DNA from: Pipra filicauda
Lineage: Eukaryota; Chordata; Aves; Passeriformes; Pipridae
Direction of reading: 5' to 3'
Assembly (NCBI RefSeq): GCF_003945595.2
Contig: NW_024104418.1
Location: forward strand, 612,193 to 676,192
DNA length: 64,000 nt
The position numbers and the translations under genes are program-made. Of the stretch, positions 24,399 to 38,400 are shown in pieces; the first letter of the stretch is position 1; every line of letters starts with the position of its first letter. Below the pieces are notes generated by a model, which saw only the letters and a list, made by a program, of their open reading frames with translations, searched no databases and was not told the origin of the DNA.

Positions 24399-26152
24399 TT
24401 AACTTTTAGATGGGCCATTCATGCTGCTTCTTCTTTACAATCCCTGCTAATAGCCAGCTATCATATCTATCATGATCGCATTGTCAGATGCAATCATCCA
24501 AACAAAATTACAGTCAGTGAGATGGTTTCAGCTTTTATCCCTTCTTTTTTTTTTTTTTTTTTCCCTGAGGAAGGACAATTGTAATAGTGAAAAGAAGATG
24601 ATGATCAGTTCAACTTTTGTAACTGGGATGATTTAGAGGAGCCTACTCGGGTTCTGCACTTTTCAGACTGCAGCAATCTGGGTATCAAAAACTGATTCAT
24701 ACTGCTGTAAGTTGATCAAAATACTGTTCCCACTCCTCTTTGAAATTACCATGTTCAAACCTGGGAAAGCTTTAATCCAGCCCTTTGCTTGATGTATGAG
24801 TTTTTCTAAAAGCCTATCACATTTGGCAAACAAGACAGAAAGCAAATTATGTTTGTCTGTCACAAACACAGCAAAGTAAATAAAACAGGAGAAAGTTTTG
24901 TTGGAGGAATTTTCTCTTCATAATAGATATGTAATGAACATTCTTGTTTTGCATGGAAAAAAAATCAAGGGAACAATTCCACTAATATAGCCAGAAAAAT
25001 GAAGAGATTTCTATCTTTTTGACAATTTATCTTACTCATCAACAACTTGAGTTGTACATGGGTCTGTTATTTTAATCAGAAAAAATAAAAATTTGTTTTA
25101 TTTTAAACATTGAAAATAAGTGAGAGCGTCCTCCAGTTTTCACAGTATAAAATATGAAAGATACAGATTTTTCATTATATCTTTCATCCAGCACACAGCA
25201 GTGTAAATTGTCTTGACAGAAAAAAATTAAGCTCCAATAGCTTTGTGATGTGATTAAAATCCAAGGGGAAGTAATGATCATCTGAAACAATATTTGTACA
25301 TAGCAGGCGACAAAGAAATTTATTTAAAATGAAATAAAGAAAGGTAAAGAAACAACAAAACGGTGCTTTAAATATTGGTGGGTATAGAAGAAGTGGTAAA
25401 TCAGAAGCTTGGGTAGTCTTGGAACATATTATGTTCTTAAATAGGCTCCTTGCATCAGCTACCTGCCTTTGGGATTTTTTTTTTAGTAACTTAAATTCGA
25501 CAAATTTTTCAAATCCTGGATAATTTCCACTGTGACTATGAAATAACATATAGTCTATTCAGTATACTTTAGCCTTTCCTGAATTAATTCTTCAGCTGCA
25601 GACACTGAAAAAACAGCAGATAACGGAGCTTGTCAAGTCCAACCTTCCCCTGGGTTGCCACTTCATTTTCCCTTCTGAGTTGTGATTGGCCTGGGATTTA
25701 TCCCAGAGATACTAATTTGTAGGAGTCAAGACATTAACAGCCTATTAAATTTTCACTCACACTCCACCACAGAAGCTACTTTTCCACCAAAAAAGGTTCC
25801 CCCACGCACACTGGTATTTATATTCTGTCCCTTGCCCATCCTCTTTTCTCAGAACAGGTTCCTATACTTCTTTTACTTTGGCTTTTCTCAGGAAAGTTCA
25901 GGAGAACTATAGTTTGAAAAACTGAAATTAACAAAGCTGTACTGAGACTTCTCTGATTAACAGTGTGTCAGTTACAGAAAAAGGTTGAAAGGAATTTCCT
26001 GGCTTTTTTGTACAGCCACACTTTGGCAGCTATGACTTCTGGGGAGAGGAAGTCAGTCTCACAGTCACAATATGAAGCTGTTTTAGGCACTAACTACTCC
26101 ACCAATCAAATACCTTAAATAAAAAAATACTCATCAGGTAAAATTGTTTCAG
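24399..26152. other. Non-coding DNA with an 18-T run
   Basis: Holds a run of 18 T at 24545-24562. Otherwise AT-rich with no recognisable repeat. A 121-codon minus frame (25184-25549) overlaps another minus frame, has no domain and is treated as chance. Confidence 0.55.
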
Positions 26153-26300
26153 TGGAAGCAAAGCTTCCAACAGCAAGAATTTCCAAGGAAACGAAGGCAG
26201 AGACTGGATAAATGTCTGCTGCCCAGCATCTGCATGGGCCAGTTGCTGCGCTAGGCTGTGGGATGGCTGATGGGATCTTGGCCACTTTGCCTTGAAACTG
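26153..26300 (+). other. Possible non-coding exon (splice-like boundaries)
   Basis: A 148-bp block that is more GC-rich than its surroundings. It is bounded by an acceptor-like AATTGTTTCAG (ending 26152) and a strong donor-like CTG|GTGAGT at 26301. All three forward frames contain stops inside the block, so any exon would be non-coding or untranslated. Such signals also occur by chance, and nothing else links the block to a transcript. Confidence 0.15.
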
Positions 26301-29300
26301 GTGAGTGAGAGTGGAACCAGGAAGAGCTCCAGTTTTCAGTTTTCATAAATTATGAGGAAAAGCACCTTAAAAATGAATACAGAATGAAATTAATCAGTAG
26401 CAAGTAGAAAATTTTTAGAAAATGCAAATTGTAGTGTCTTAAATATATTCTCTATTTCAACTGATACGTTAAAAATGGTTCTCTTATATCCCATTACAGT
26501 TTATCAAGCTTAATCTCCCAAATGATAATCTTCAGATACATGAAAATCCACTGTCAAATACGGTACTTCCCACCACAATATATTCTCCTCAGGAGACTAT
26601 ATTAGATGCATATCCATTTTTTTTTTTTTTTTGCAGAGGTATATGCTTCTGATTTTCTCTGGCAAAAAGCAACCTTATTCCCATTACATATTTTAAGTAG
26701 CAATGATTTTTTTTGTATCTATTATACAGTCATTTCAAAGAAACAAATGCTTAGTGAACTGTTGTGGCTTTTTTTCTCTGCTTTATAATTTTTTATCAGA
26801 AAGTAACACTGAATACACCTCTTTAAGTTATTATCAAATTGTTTTAAAAGAAAGAGATAAAAGTGAGAAATAAAACAGATTATGAATTGCTGAGTGAGGA
26901 TTCATACTTTGAAGTTTAGACATATTTACATTTGTGTGGTTAAGATTCTCTTAGAATTTTTTTGTTTAAGATTACAAGTATTTTTACACAGGAAAATGCA
27001 AGCAAGCAGTTATTCACATTAGGAAAATCTTACGTCAAGATTGTGGGAAGCAGTCCTAGGAGGGTTTATTTCACTTAGAATAATTTGGTAACAATCATTA
27101 TCCATCATACCACTTTCAAAAGACATCAATTATTGTTACTGCTGCCCACAATTACTCGCTAACTAAATGCTAAAATTGAATCCTTTCACAGTCTCTAAAA
27201 TCAGATTAAAAGATAAACAACTGCCCAGTTCATTCTGTTTAGACTCCTAAAATGCCAGTGTAAAGTATTATTTTCTTCTATAATTCTCACCATTAGAAAT
27301 GTCTGCTATGTTTTGATGGGTGTCTGTTGCAGGGGATTACTTTTTAAGGTGAAGTTATTTTGCAGAAGCTTACTAACTGGGAAATGAAAATTGGGGACAT
27401 TTCAATATATCTCAAGATCAGATAAGGTGGACCAATTGGGTCTAGATATCAAATGAATAAAAGGACTAGTGGGAGTCCATGAATTCTCATTGGGAATAGT
27501 TTAATTAATGAATTATCAACTCAACTGCAATTACAGATGTTATCTGTAGGACCTGAGGACATTGGAAATTGATTGTGCTCATAGAACATACAGAGCAACT
27601 ACCTACTCTAAATGAGTTTCTTCTGCACTTACCTCCATATTAGAGTTTATGGTTGATGACATGATCTGCAATGGAAATGATATGCAATTGCCACAATCAG
27701 CTCTTAAACAGTAATTACATTGGTTTAATTATTAGAGGTTCTAAGAGATGATCATTCTAGTTTGCTGAGTTTGCTTTTTTTATGTGAATGAGTAAGAGGC
27801 AAAGAAGCATGCCTGTGTGTCATCACTTCACACTGCCTATGCTTTACTTTGTAATATTCTTTCTCCTATTGAAAAGAAGACCCACAAAACAAAACATACA
27901 AAACTAAAAAAGTGGAGACAGTCCACTATCTGAAAATTCAGAGAACCGTGAACCTTCACTAAGCACTAGTTCCCTCAACTGAAAAACTTTTAAATATAAA
28001 GGAACTTTTATTTTGCTCCATCTAACTTGAGACCGTACAAAACATATTAATGCTATTAAGATATGCTGTCCTTCATTCATCAGCTGTATATCTGATTCTG
28101 ATTTGTGGTAATCAGGCATTTCTTGTCACACATTTCTTACTCATTGTTTGCATTATAGGCATGACTTGTAAAGACTTGCAAAAGGTATTTTGCTCCATGC
28201 CTATAAAATAGACTCCAGTATGTCTTTTTATTTCACTCCTTTTGTTGTCACTATTCTGAAAATTGGGAATTATGAAAGAACAGCCTAAATAAAAAGGGAA
28301 GCGCAAGTAGATTAGAAGGAGCAGAATGAAAAAATGATTATCACACTCTGAAAACAGATCATGGAAACAGCATTTACACCATACCTACTCCTAAGCAAGG
28401 CAGACACTAGTCAAGATTATTGCTACTGATTCATAACTATCACAATAAGAATCACAGACAAGGCCCCTGCCATGTTAGAGACTGCAGAGAAATGGGACAG
28501 AAAAATTATCCTGTTCAAAATGCTTCACACTGAAGAAGAAGTGAGTGCAAGAAAAAACAATTCTGTGATGTATCCTAAGTTCTAGCTCCAGCAGACTACC
28601 TACTTAACAATTTATTTCCACTTTTATTTGAACTTTCTGTTAAAGATTGCTGTCAGGAAGAGTATTACAGGGAGATTCACAGTTAGAGTCATTGTCTTGC
28701 AAGGGTTGACAGGGAGCTTGTTTAATATAGCAAAGAATTCTTTTTCTCTTTTGCATTATAGTAAATAGACTGTGGTTTAGGCTGTTGGTCTTGTTTGTTT
28801 GTTTGCTTTTTTGCTTGTTCCCCGCCCCCTTTGATTCTTTTGGTAGAAAGAATTATAGAGGGTCAAAATTTAATTATCTTTTACTGTGTTTCTCTCATCC
28901 ATAATTTTCAATTTGTTAGATCTTATACAGAGACATTTGCAGTGATGGATGATTGAGGGCCTTCAAAAGTTCCTGTTGTTTATTATCCCAGGTCCTTTCA
29001 CCTGTGGTTCTTAATTGGTTTTCACTGTGGCAGCTCTAAAGTGTCCCCTTCAATTACTATTTATTACCTTGTCTCCTGTCCTGTTCCATTCCAGTGTATT
29101 CTGTTCTGTTCCCTAAATGCCATGGTAATGTATAAATAACTAACAAACTTAATTTAATGAGTCTTTGCACACAATGCCTGTCCTAGCCTACTTTGAACTC
29201 TTACTGTAAAATTAGCATTCCCAGCCTCAAGTACCTTTTGTTCTTGTTGATCTCATTAGCAGCTATATTTCTTCATACAAATTCTAAGAGTTAACTTGAA

Positions 29301-32133
29301 TCCAGATTTATCATCTATCACACATCCAAGTTGGAAGTAAATGGGTTTAAAATTCTTATATTTTTCTCAGCATTAATTCTGGCTTATATCAGTTAGGAAT
29401 TGATACTTTGTCACAGTGAATAAGATTAACTTAATTACATGGTTGCAGAAAAGTTTGACTCTTCTTTTTCTTTCTTTTTCTTAAGGATAAGTCTCCAAAC
29501 AATCCTGAAAATCACAGCTAAAAAATTATGGATCCAAATTATATGTTATCAGATACCCTGCCATGATAGATCATGTATTAAAAAGAGTTAAAAGAACCAT
29601 TATATTTATAAACAAGAAAGATTTTCTACAGCAGGATTTGAAAAGCCAAAAACATATTAAAGGTAACTTCATTATCTAAAATGCCAAAAAGGTTAAAATG
29701 GTGTGGTAAGTCATTAAAGGTGCATCATAGACACTCGCAAATATAGAATATGTAAAGCAAAAGCATGATAGCTGCTTCAAAAATCAAGTAAATGTCACCA
29801 CAAAATATGACAGGGCATCTCCCCTGAGTGTAAAACATGAAAGTCAGAATCAAGGCGATCCATAATAGCCCACTTAAATTCTCTGCATTTTCAAGGTTTT
29901 CATTAATTTTACATTTAATAGCCTCATTCCCATAAACTTCCCATTTTTAAAAAGTAGATTTCAGACTTATGAAATTTACATGTATATTCGCTCTCATCTT
30001 AAATGATTACCAATTTACCTACTTCCATACTTTCGTGATTTGTATTCTTTCTATATTTTACACCCTTTCCAAATAATATTTCATCAGCCAGGAGTAGTAA
30101 ACTATATGCCACACTAATGATTATAAAAGTGGAAATGAAATGTGCTCAAGACTTAAGAAACAGTTTCTTGAGTTTCCCAGATTGAAATATGGTACTACAT
30201 AACTTATTTGTGCAAACACAAATAATTGCTTCTCTAAGTTTGCTTTTCTACTAGAATGTCCAGAAACAATTCTAGTCAACTCTTATAAACAAATAAATGC
30301 CTTTTGTCTGTTATATTGTTTCAGGGCCAAAACTGTGTTAAAGAAAAAAATCAACTTTGCATTAAAGATTTTTACTCATTTTTGAATAATTGTTAACAAT
30401 CAATTTTTCAGCATTTAGAGGTATTTGCAAACACAGGAGGTTCTGTTTGTATAAGAATGATTATGATCAAATCCTCTAAAGACAAAAAATATACTAGTCA
30501 TTTTTATCTGAGGCATGTAATTTGTAGAAAGATTTCTAAACTAGACTATGATTCAAACAAAAATATAAAATACACTGCATAATGAAAGAAATATTTTTGA
30601 AAGAAAAATGGGAAGCTATTGTAAGCCAAGAAGGTCTCTGTGTAAAATAAAACAATACATAGATGAAAGTAAAAAAATCCCGCTTGAATTAGCAGTAGAC
30701 ATGATAAACATTTTGCACTTGGGAACTGTGATTATCTTATATTGCAGTCAGACATTTAAGTAGGTAGGTCCTAACTGTTCCTCTATATTAACTTCTTTGA
30801 ACACACTGTCTAAATTGCCTTTAACATAATTTGAAGGCTCAGAAGAAAACTTCAGATTAACTATGCCCCTTTTTAAGACATTTGTATTTAAAAGTAAATC
30901 AAATATTAAAGGTAGATTTTTTTTTTCCCACACACAACATTAAATATCAAGAAAATCCCAAATAGCACTGCTTGTTCTAGTATTGCTTAGGGGTCTATGT
31001 TGCCAAGATCTGTACCACACAGTTGATCTAATTTTCCTCCTAGTTCACATGGAAAAATGCCAGAAAATGACTTTGCCAAACACCATATGCCAAATGGGGA
31101 CTCCCACCAGGATTTTTCAGAACACATTAAGATATTCATCTGGTACTCTGTAGGGGAACAACTTTCACACAGAAGAGGAGGGTAAGGAATAAGAACTGAA
31201 CAAACCAACCTGGTACGTTGTTCAATACATTTACATATACATCAAGTTAGAATTGTTTGTAGGGTGGAGTAAATTATTCAGAAGTGCCCAAGAAGGTGTT
31301 TAGTTCCTCCCAGTTTTCCACAGAATTTTAGGTTTCTGTGTTCGCTTACTTCTTACAAAATTTGGGATCAAGTATTGTGAGCAAGTAATGCACAAAGTAC
31401 AGCTGTCACTAAGCTATAATATTCTCGTAAATTTTCCTGATTTTTATCAAACAAGGAGGCAAGAAGCACAATTTTACGTATTAAATGAAAGGTTCTAATC
31501 AGGTATTTGCATAACTTCAGCAGCTGTACCTTTTACCATAAGCTGGGAGTTTCTAGACTTTAATTTTGCTCTGACTGTTCTACTATACAAGAGAGAATTA
31601 CGTGAGAGACAGTTGCAGGAAGATTAAGAAAACTAAGAAGTCTCATTAGCCTCAAGAAGTAGGACAGCAGAGTTTATAGGGACAGTTGCCTCAAAGCTGC
31701 ACTTTTAGCAGCCACCTTGATTTCTTTTAATTTTTGTTTGCTCAACTGAAATTCTTACTCTGCTCCTCTGCACACCGGCGTATAGACAATCTCATAGTTC
31801 AGTAATTGCTTTTGAACTGTAAACACTCCAGTCCTGGTTTTGAAAAAATGATAGCAGGACAGTAGGACCGCTGTTCACTAAAGCAGACTGCCCAATTCTT
31901 AGAAGAAAGTTTTGATATGTAATAGAGTCAATGCTAAAAGCAGGATTTTGAAACTTGGGTTGCAATTGCAGTTTCTATGTGGCTTGCATAAGTGTATAAT
32001 ACACTAAAGAGAAAGTGGGTCTTGCTTTTGGTTTTTTTTCAAATATTAGGGTACCATAATCAGGACACTAACAGACAAAATTCACAAATGTGTCATCTAA
32101 ACCTCTATTCCAGGAAGCTGGATGATTTCTTAT
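26301..32133. other. Long AT-rich stretch without recognised features
   Basis: Contains a run of 16 T at 26617-26632 and many short A/T runs. Frames are 60-73 codons and featureless. No CR1 or LTR signature was seen on either strand, which makes this one of the longest repeat-poor stretches in the window and compatible with an intron or gene desert. Confidence 0.55.
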
Positions 32134-32192
32134 GAAAAAAAGGAGAGGGAGAGGAGAGAGGAGAGGAGAAGAGGGGAGGGGAAGGGAGAGGA
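32134..32192. repeat. 59-bp polypurine (GA-rich) tract
   Basis: An unbroken run of only A and G on the plus strand, built from imperfect GAGAGG / GGAGA units and ending in GGGGAGGGGAAGGG. Mirror-like polypurine DNA can adopt triplex (H-DNA) forms, and the G-runs could add to four-stranded structure. Probably a microsatellite. Confidence 0.92.
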
Positions 32193-33729
32193 TTGTGGTC
32201 AGGAGTTTTTATTCTAGGGTGTTTAACTATAAAGCACATATTCAAGAGAGAACATGACTCTTTAAAACACTTTGTTCAGAATAAGTTGCTATTCTGAAAA
32301 TAAAAAAAATTCCACATCCTATCTTTGCTTTTTGGCAAAAAAATTTAGACAATATCTAAGAGAACATTTCATTTCCACCTAATGGAAATTTATTCTCAGA
32401 AACATACAATAATATAAAAATAACCACAGGAAAAACAGAAGTTTTGAAATGCAATTTAGTGAAATCATCATGTTCTATCTTCTCTGTGCTGGATACGAAT
32501 GGTGTACAGATTCTAACTTGATTTTTGTTTAGTAGACATCAGCTGGAGAACTGTTACCAGCCTCAGGATCAGACTCCTTCTAAAATCACAGAAGGTATTT
32601 TGAAGCTCAACATCTAAATTCCAAGCACACATCGTAACCATTATCCCTCGGATTGTGGGAATATGTTTCTTTCTAGTCATCCTGTAACCTTTATCTAGTC
32701 CTTCTGAAATAATTTTGCTGTCGTAACAGTTAGGTAACCAAATATTTTAATCTATTCATCTGTTCATCTTTCTATTCGAGACTCATGTTTGCCCTTTGAT
32801 TCTCATAATCTTATTCTGGTATAGCTTGTCTGTTCTTATTTTTACCCTGGTTTTTTTAATATCTTTCTTACTCCAATTCCCACTGTATATCTCTAAGGCT
32901 TGCAATTTCTTCATACTTTTTTGCCTTTTGGGCTGTGCTTCATATTTTATCTGCTCACCTGTGTAAATTTTCTCTTAAAAAAGGATCTGTGCAGTCTGAA
33001 AAGAGAAGAAAATTATTTTCAAGAACATCAAATACCATGTCTGGAGGTGCCTACAATAAGAGTATTACTTGTCTTGCATGCAATAAATATTAAGGATTGC
33101 AAGATTTTCTATTGTGGTCTAACAAAATATTCTGTTGTGCTTCAAAAGGAGAATTTCCATACTCAGCCTATGGGTAAAAAAGGGAGATCAGCAGGAACAG
33201 AAACATCCTAAAACCCCCTGTTGCTTTCACATCACCCCTTTTGCAAGCTTGAGACAATTTTTCAGACCCAAATATTTTATTTGAAAATTGATAACATGCA
33301 AGAGAAACAGTGGTCACATTTGATCAAAAATTCGGGGCACTAAAGACTGAAACTGAATTTTTTACATTGCAATTGGATTCCTTTTTAATGGAATTGGCAT
33401 CAGATGTTAAGTAGACCATGAATGCCAGAACTACTGCTGAGAATAAGAGAGGAATGAAGACTTTTAGCAAAGAGTTGGCTAGGATATCATATTTGTAGCC
33501 ACCACCATCAATTTTAACTGGAGTTTTCATTACAAGATAGAATTTTATCTAAAGGCACACTGGTAAAACACTCTATACTTCTACAGAGTTATTGAGAAAT
33601 AAGGAGATTTATAATAACTTGAAAAGAAAACTGAAATTATGTTTTTTATGTAAGCCAATATATAAACTAATTCAAGGAAAAACGGCCTTTGATGACTGAA
33701 AAAAAATCCTATTAATTTGACTGAAGAAA
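32193..33729. other. Non-coding DNA, nothing recognised
   Basis: AT-rich. The plus frame 32900-33211 (103 codons) and minus frame 33324-33530 (68 codons, one hydrophobic segment VFIPLLFSAVVLAFMVYL) have no recognised domain and are not supported as genes. Confidence 0.5.
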
Positions 33730-33779
33730 GGCAGGGCAGGGCAGGGCAGGGCAGGGCAGGGCAGGGCAGGGAAGGGAAC
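33730..33779 (+). repeat. (GGCAG)n pentanucleotide array, G-quadruplex motif
   Basis: Eight consecutive GCAGG units (33731-33770) flanked by partial units and ending GAAGGG. Read as GGG-CA-GGG-CA-GGG it has many G3 runs with 2-nt loops, which satisfies the usual G3N1-7 rule for a G-quadruplex on the plus strand. It stands out as a G-rich island in AT-rich DNA. Unit identity is perfect, so the array is probably length-polymorphic. Confidence 0.95.
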
Positions 33780-35259
33780 TATTTGTAGATTAATGGTTTT
33801 TCAATTTTTGCCTTGCAAATTCAGGGGAAACGTGATCCATGAGTTGGTTTTAAGCCTCAAGAACCGAACCTAAATAAGCTATTGTCAGCAATTGTAAATT
33901 CACTGCACAGAGATTCACTTCGTAGGCTGAAGAGTTTGCAGTCAAAAAATATCTTGTTCTCTTAACTTTGGTGTTGCAGAGCAGATAACCATGGATATCA
34001 AAATGATTCTAAATTGGACAAAGAAGTTTCCAGTAATGGCTTGCAGCTAAGGATATTAGTGTAGTACCAAAACGTCATTCAGGTCTTGTAAGTGCCACTT
34101 TTTACTATTTGCATTCTCATTGTTAGAATGGGGAAAAAAGTCAGTAAAGGGTTAGTTGAGTCCTATTGCATAACAAAAATTCACTGTGGTGCTGATGTCT
34201 TGGGAATTACAGAACAACACACTCTGGATCCTTATGCCAGAAGGCAGACAATCAAGTTCCTCTTTATTGTGGCAGCTACTACATAGCTACTCATTAGGGG
34301 TTGTTAAACTTGATGCAGTGATTAGAAAACCTAAAAAAAATTAATTCTCTTGTCCTTAATAACAAGCAAGAATGTTTTACCGTTTCAGTTTTTCCATCTG
34401 CCGGTTCACATCTCACAGAATCACTTCACTGCTCTTATCTGCTGTGACTGACAAAAGAGTCCTACTGTCTCCTACACATGCATCTTCCCTGCAGGAGGAC
34501 TTGCCACTAGTCAACTGTATAGCACACAGGAGGTTTTAATCTTCTTTCTGACCATTGTGGTGAAATATTTCAGCATAGTCCAGACTTACTAATATTCAGT
34601 ACACTATTCCAAAGATATTACCTCTTAACAAGAGTCCTTTTGAGTCCCAAGGGCATATAGATTTTGCAGTTCCTTTCTATTTCATCAGTGAACATAAATA
34701 AAATAAAATAATGATTAAAAAAACAAAAGAAAATAATTTTTCTTTGATTGACTTGTCAGCATCAGAGCCATTAAACTGTCTAACAGAACATGCACTGAGG
34801 TAGCCAGGGCAGATAATGTTTTTCTTTTATTTTAGGTAGAAATATCAGTACAAAATGCACTCTGGGTTACTCTAACAATCAAGTTCCAGTTGCTGGGAGT
34901 TGTTTTTCTATTTAATTTGGACATAGTGCATTTTCAAAATTGCAGAGAAATATCAGTTTTCTTCAGTCAGAAAATTCATGCTTGATAGAACATGGACTGA
35001 ATCCAAGCATGTACAAGACCTATTTAAGGGATAAAAGCTTTGATTTAAAAGATTTAGGTTAAAAGTTTTTATGTAAACTTTGGTTTATATTCAAAGGCTA
35101 TAAATCTCTTGGTCATATGAAAACTCTTGTCTTTTTACAGAAGTTAGTATAAAATCTGGTATAAAAGTACCTAAATTGGGGGAAAAAATCTAATACAATG
35201 GTCCACATAAGAAATTATTCGGTCTTGTCTGAATACAATTGGAATATGTGAAGCTTATA
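33780..35259. other. Non-coding DNA, nothing recognised
   Basis: AT-rich with no gene, RNA gene or transposon recognised. Includes A/T-rich simple sequence around 34696-34736. Confidence 0.55.
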
Positions 35260-35466
35260 CTGGATATAAGCGAAAAAAAATATCTACATGTTCATCCAAG
35301 ACTGGAACTAGTTGTCCATAGCCATTGTGGCACGTGATCCTTAGAGGTGGTCAAGACTTGACTGGCCATGGCGCTGAGTAACCTGATCTGATTAGACCCA
35401 TTTTCAGCATGGGGTTGGACTAGATGACCTCCAGAGATCCCTTTCTACTTAAATTATTCTATGAAT
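35260..35466 (+). mobile_element. CR1 LINE 3' end, plus strand, diverged
   Basis: The sense CR1 tail is readable from about 35330: 'ccttagaggtggtcaagacttgactggccatggcgctgagtaacctgatctgatt', then 'catggggttggactagatgacctccagagatccctttctact', then the decayed octamer end 'attattctatgaatatt'. Sequence upstream of 35320 is only weakly CR1-like, so the left edge is uncertain. Confidence 0.85.
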
Positions 35467-38400
35467 ATTTTATGTCTTTCCCCTTCATTGGAGATAAAGC
35501 AAAGGGTAATTGTCTTCTCTTACAGCAAGCTGTGTGTGCAGCATCTTGAGCTCAGACATATTACTTGTCTCTAAGCATTCCCCTGCAAATCAGTGTGAAA
35601 GTTCAAGTGCAGTTGTCTGAGTATTTTTATGCAGAATCCTGGAGATAGATGCAGCTAGAGGGGATGATCTGTGCTAACATACTTGTGTTCCTGGGCTATT
35701 TAATACCAGAGTTCACTAACACCATGAATTCACATTTTCTTATGTTTTTTTGAACAACAATGGTTTACAGTCCCAATAGGTATTTATCTGGTGCTACTAG
35801 TAGAGTCTATAGTTAAACAAGTGTTACCTCTGATGTAGGAGCATAAAAACCATACAAAAATATTTTGAGAATTATATCTATATGGCATAATGCTTGTGAA
35901 TCTTTATCTTTATATTTATAGTGATCAATCTCTGATAAAGAGCTCAATAAAAGTGAGTCCTCAGTGGGTACTTAAATACATAAAGGATAATGGCTTTTCA
36001 TGGTTTGGAAGATGAACACAACATTGGACCAGGAACTGCGAAAAGGTGTAGATGTAGTGAGGATGTAGGCACAGGCCATGGGCTCCCAGCTTGAGAGATC
36101 CCTGATCTACCATGAGATGACTGAACAGTGCAGTTGGATATAAACAGCAGCACGTCTGATACACCAGTTTCCTAAGCACGAGCAGAAGACTCCGACTAAC
36201 ATCTTGTCTCTCCATTCAGATGATATAATCCTTTTTCTCATCTGCATGATGCCTGAACAGTGAGTATAGAAGACCCCTTGAGAAGAATTGCCTAGTTCTC
36301 TGCTTCCACCTTGCTTCATTAGCAGGCCAACTTTTTGTAGTCTAAGCAGACTACTTTTTGTAGTCCAAGTCAGCATCGTTATACTGGATATTGGTGATGA
36401 AAGCCAACAGCTAATCAGTGTCTGAAAACACTTTTGTAAAGACATTTTTTAAAAATCTGATAAAGTTTTTAGAGAATATTCCAAGGACTGTGATTGTTTT
36501 GCATGGTCAAATGGGATCTGCCTCTTTTATTGACCGTATTTGTCAAATTCTCAACACTGATCCTTTGACCTTCCTGAGTGGTTCAATCAATACTGATTTA
36601 TTATTTTTTCCTAGCTGGCTTCTGATGCAGTATATGTAAGAAATTTAGGCATCACTTGGATTTCCCTGATATTAGAAGGAGCTATTTATTTCTAATGTAC
36701 AGAATTCTTATGGTCTCTAAAATATCATTCAATGTATCTGCAATACAGCACTGTGTACTCATCAGAAGCCATTTTTAGCAGTAAAAGATAGTAGCTATTT
36801 CTGATAAGGACAATAAAGGTGGCTTATTGTTCTATTTTTAAAATGGAAGAACTCCTGTTCTAGGGTATCGACATTTGCCAAGGAGAAACTCAAAAAGCTT
36901 TAAAGATTCTAATAGGAATTTCAAAGCTTCAATCCTATCCTGGCTGCATACAGACTTCACTGGTTCCACTTTCAAACAGCTTTCCTTTACTTTGTAGCTG
37001 TACTCTTCTCCCGAAAGACTAACTTTTTAAAGAGGAATGGCCTTTGTATTCCCAATAAAAGAGTAGCAGCATATGAAGATGTTTATCCCAAACCTGATAC
37101 AATCCAGCATTGTCTTACTGGGCACACTTGTACAACAGTGGTCTTTTTGTAAGAACAAATGAATTTTGGGACTGGTTAGGCACACCAAAAGAAAATATTA
37201 ATATTGCTGAGATTACACCCACATTTAGAACAGAAAGTAAAATGGTATGAAAGAAAAAGCTAAGGTAAGCATTTTTGGGTAATGCTGAGAAAAGAAAGAA
37301 GCCAGTGGAATGCATTTTAATTGCTATGAAATGAAATGAGCAATATATAACTTCCTTGAATCCCACTTAGGATTAGGAAAGGATGATATGAAATTTTAAC
37401 ATTTCAAAATAGGAATTCAAAAAATGATCTGCACAATAGATACATTTTTAGTGAAGTAAAAAATAAGTTCTTCCTTGGAATGTAAGAGACAGCGTGGTCT
37501 CTGCCCCAAAGTCCTTCTAACCTAATTTTAAAACACAATAAAGGAAAGTGGCAGGAGGGAAGAATGCTGGCAAGAATTCTAAGGAGAGGATTACAAGGTC
37601 ACTTATATGTCAGGCACAAACTTGTGATTCTGTTATTCGTAATCAACTCTGGATTATTGAATTCAGTTTGCCTTGGAACCTCATTCATGGAATGTGCCGC
37701 TGACAGACATTGCAGTGGACATTAATGTATCTCCTCGGAGATACAAAGTTTCAATATATAAATTACAAGCAAGCCAAGAATTTCAATTTTATGCTTAAGA
37801 ATAAAGATAGTTTAATGTGCTGAATCTCAGACTTGTGTATATTGAACTCCAACACACACACACACAAAAAGTAATTACTATTAGAATAAGGATGCTAGTA
37901 TTTCTTGCAACACTACTCACTGGATAATATTGCTTTCCTAAAGATAACTTTAACTTCTGTAAATAACTTCACCGAACTCCTGATAGCTATCTGATGTTCT
38001 CTTCTGGTTCATGAGTTTGGGCAGTTGTGCTACTCTTTTGTTTATGTCATCTGAAGAGCATTTTGCTTTCATTGTGTGAAATGCATAAAATGTAACTAAA
38101 CGTACTCAGAAGTCAATAGCAAGGTCATAATTTACTGTCAAGATTCTACTGACATTTACAGACCATTTAAACTTTGTTCTGTTTTATAACGTCAGCATCA
38201 GCACAATCCTTGAAGTGCATCACTGCCTGCATTCCGGCTGTAATGGAACTCATATGAATAACTAGCAAAGAATTAGTATTCCTGTTTACGATTTATCTGT
38301 GCACCAGCTGTAAACATTCTAGTAAGAAACATTACACTATAGAACAGCTACATTACAATGAACATTGAGCTGAACCTTTTAAAAAGAAAACTTTTATGGT

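Noticed and set aside
25184..25549. 121-codon minus-strand frame, one of the longest in the window
   Set aside because: Rich in Phe/Leu/Lys from AT-rich DNA, no ordered hydrophobic pattern or motif, overlaps another minus frame; consistent with chance.
33324..33530. 68-codon frame with one membrane-like segment
   Set aside because: A single hydrophobic stretch in a short ATG-started frame is common by chance; no splice or polyadenylation context.
36107..36445. Coding exon in the GC-balanced block
   Set aside because: Overlapping minus-strand frames without domains and no clear acceptor/donor pair; only the 17-bp direct repeat is certain.
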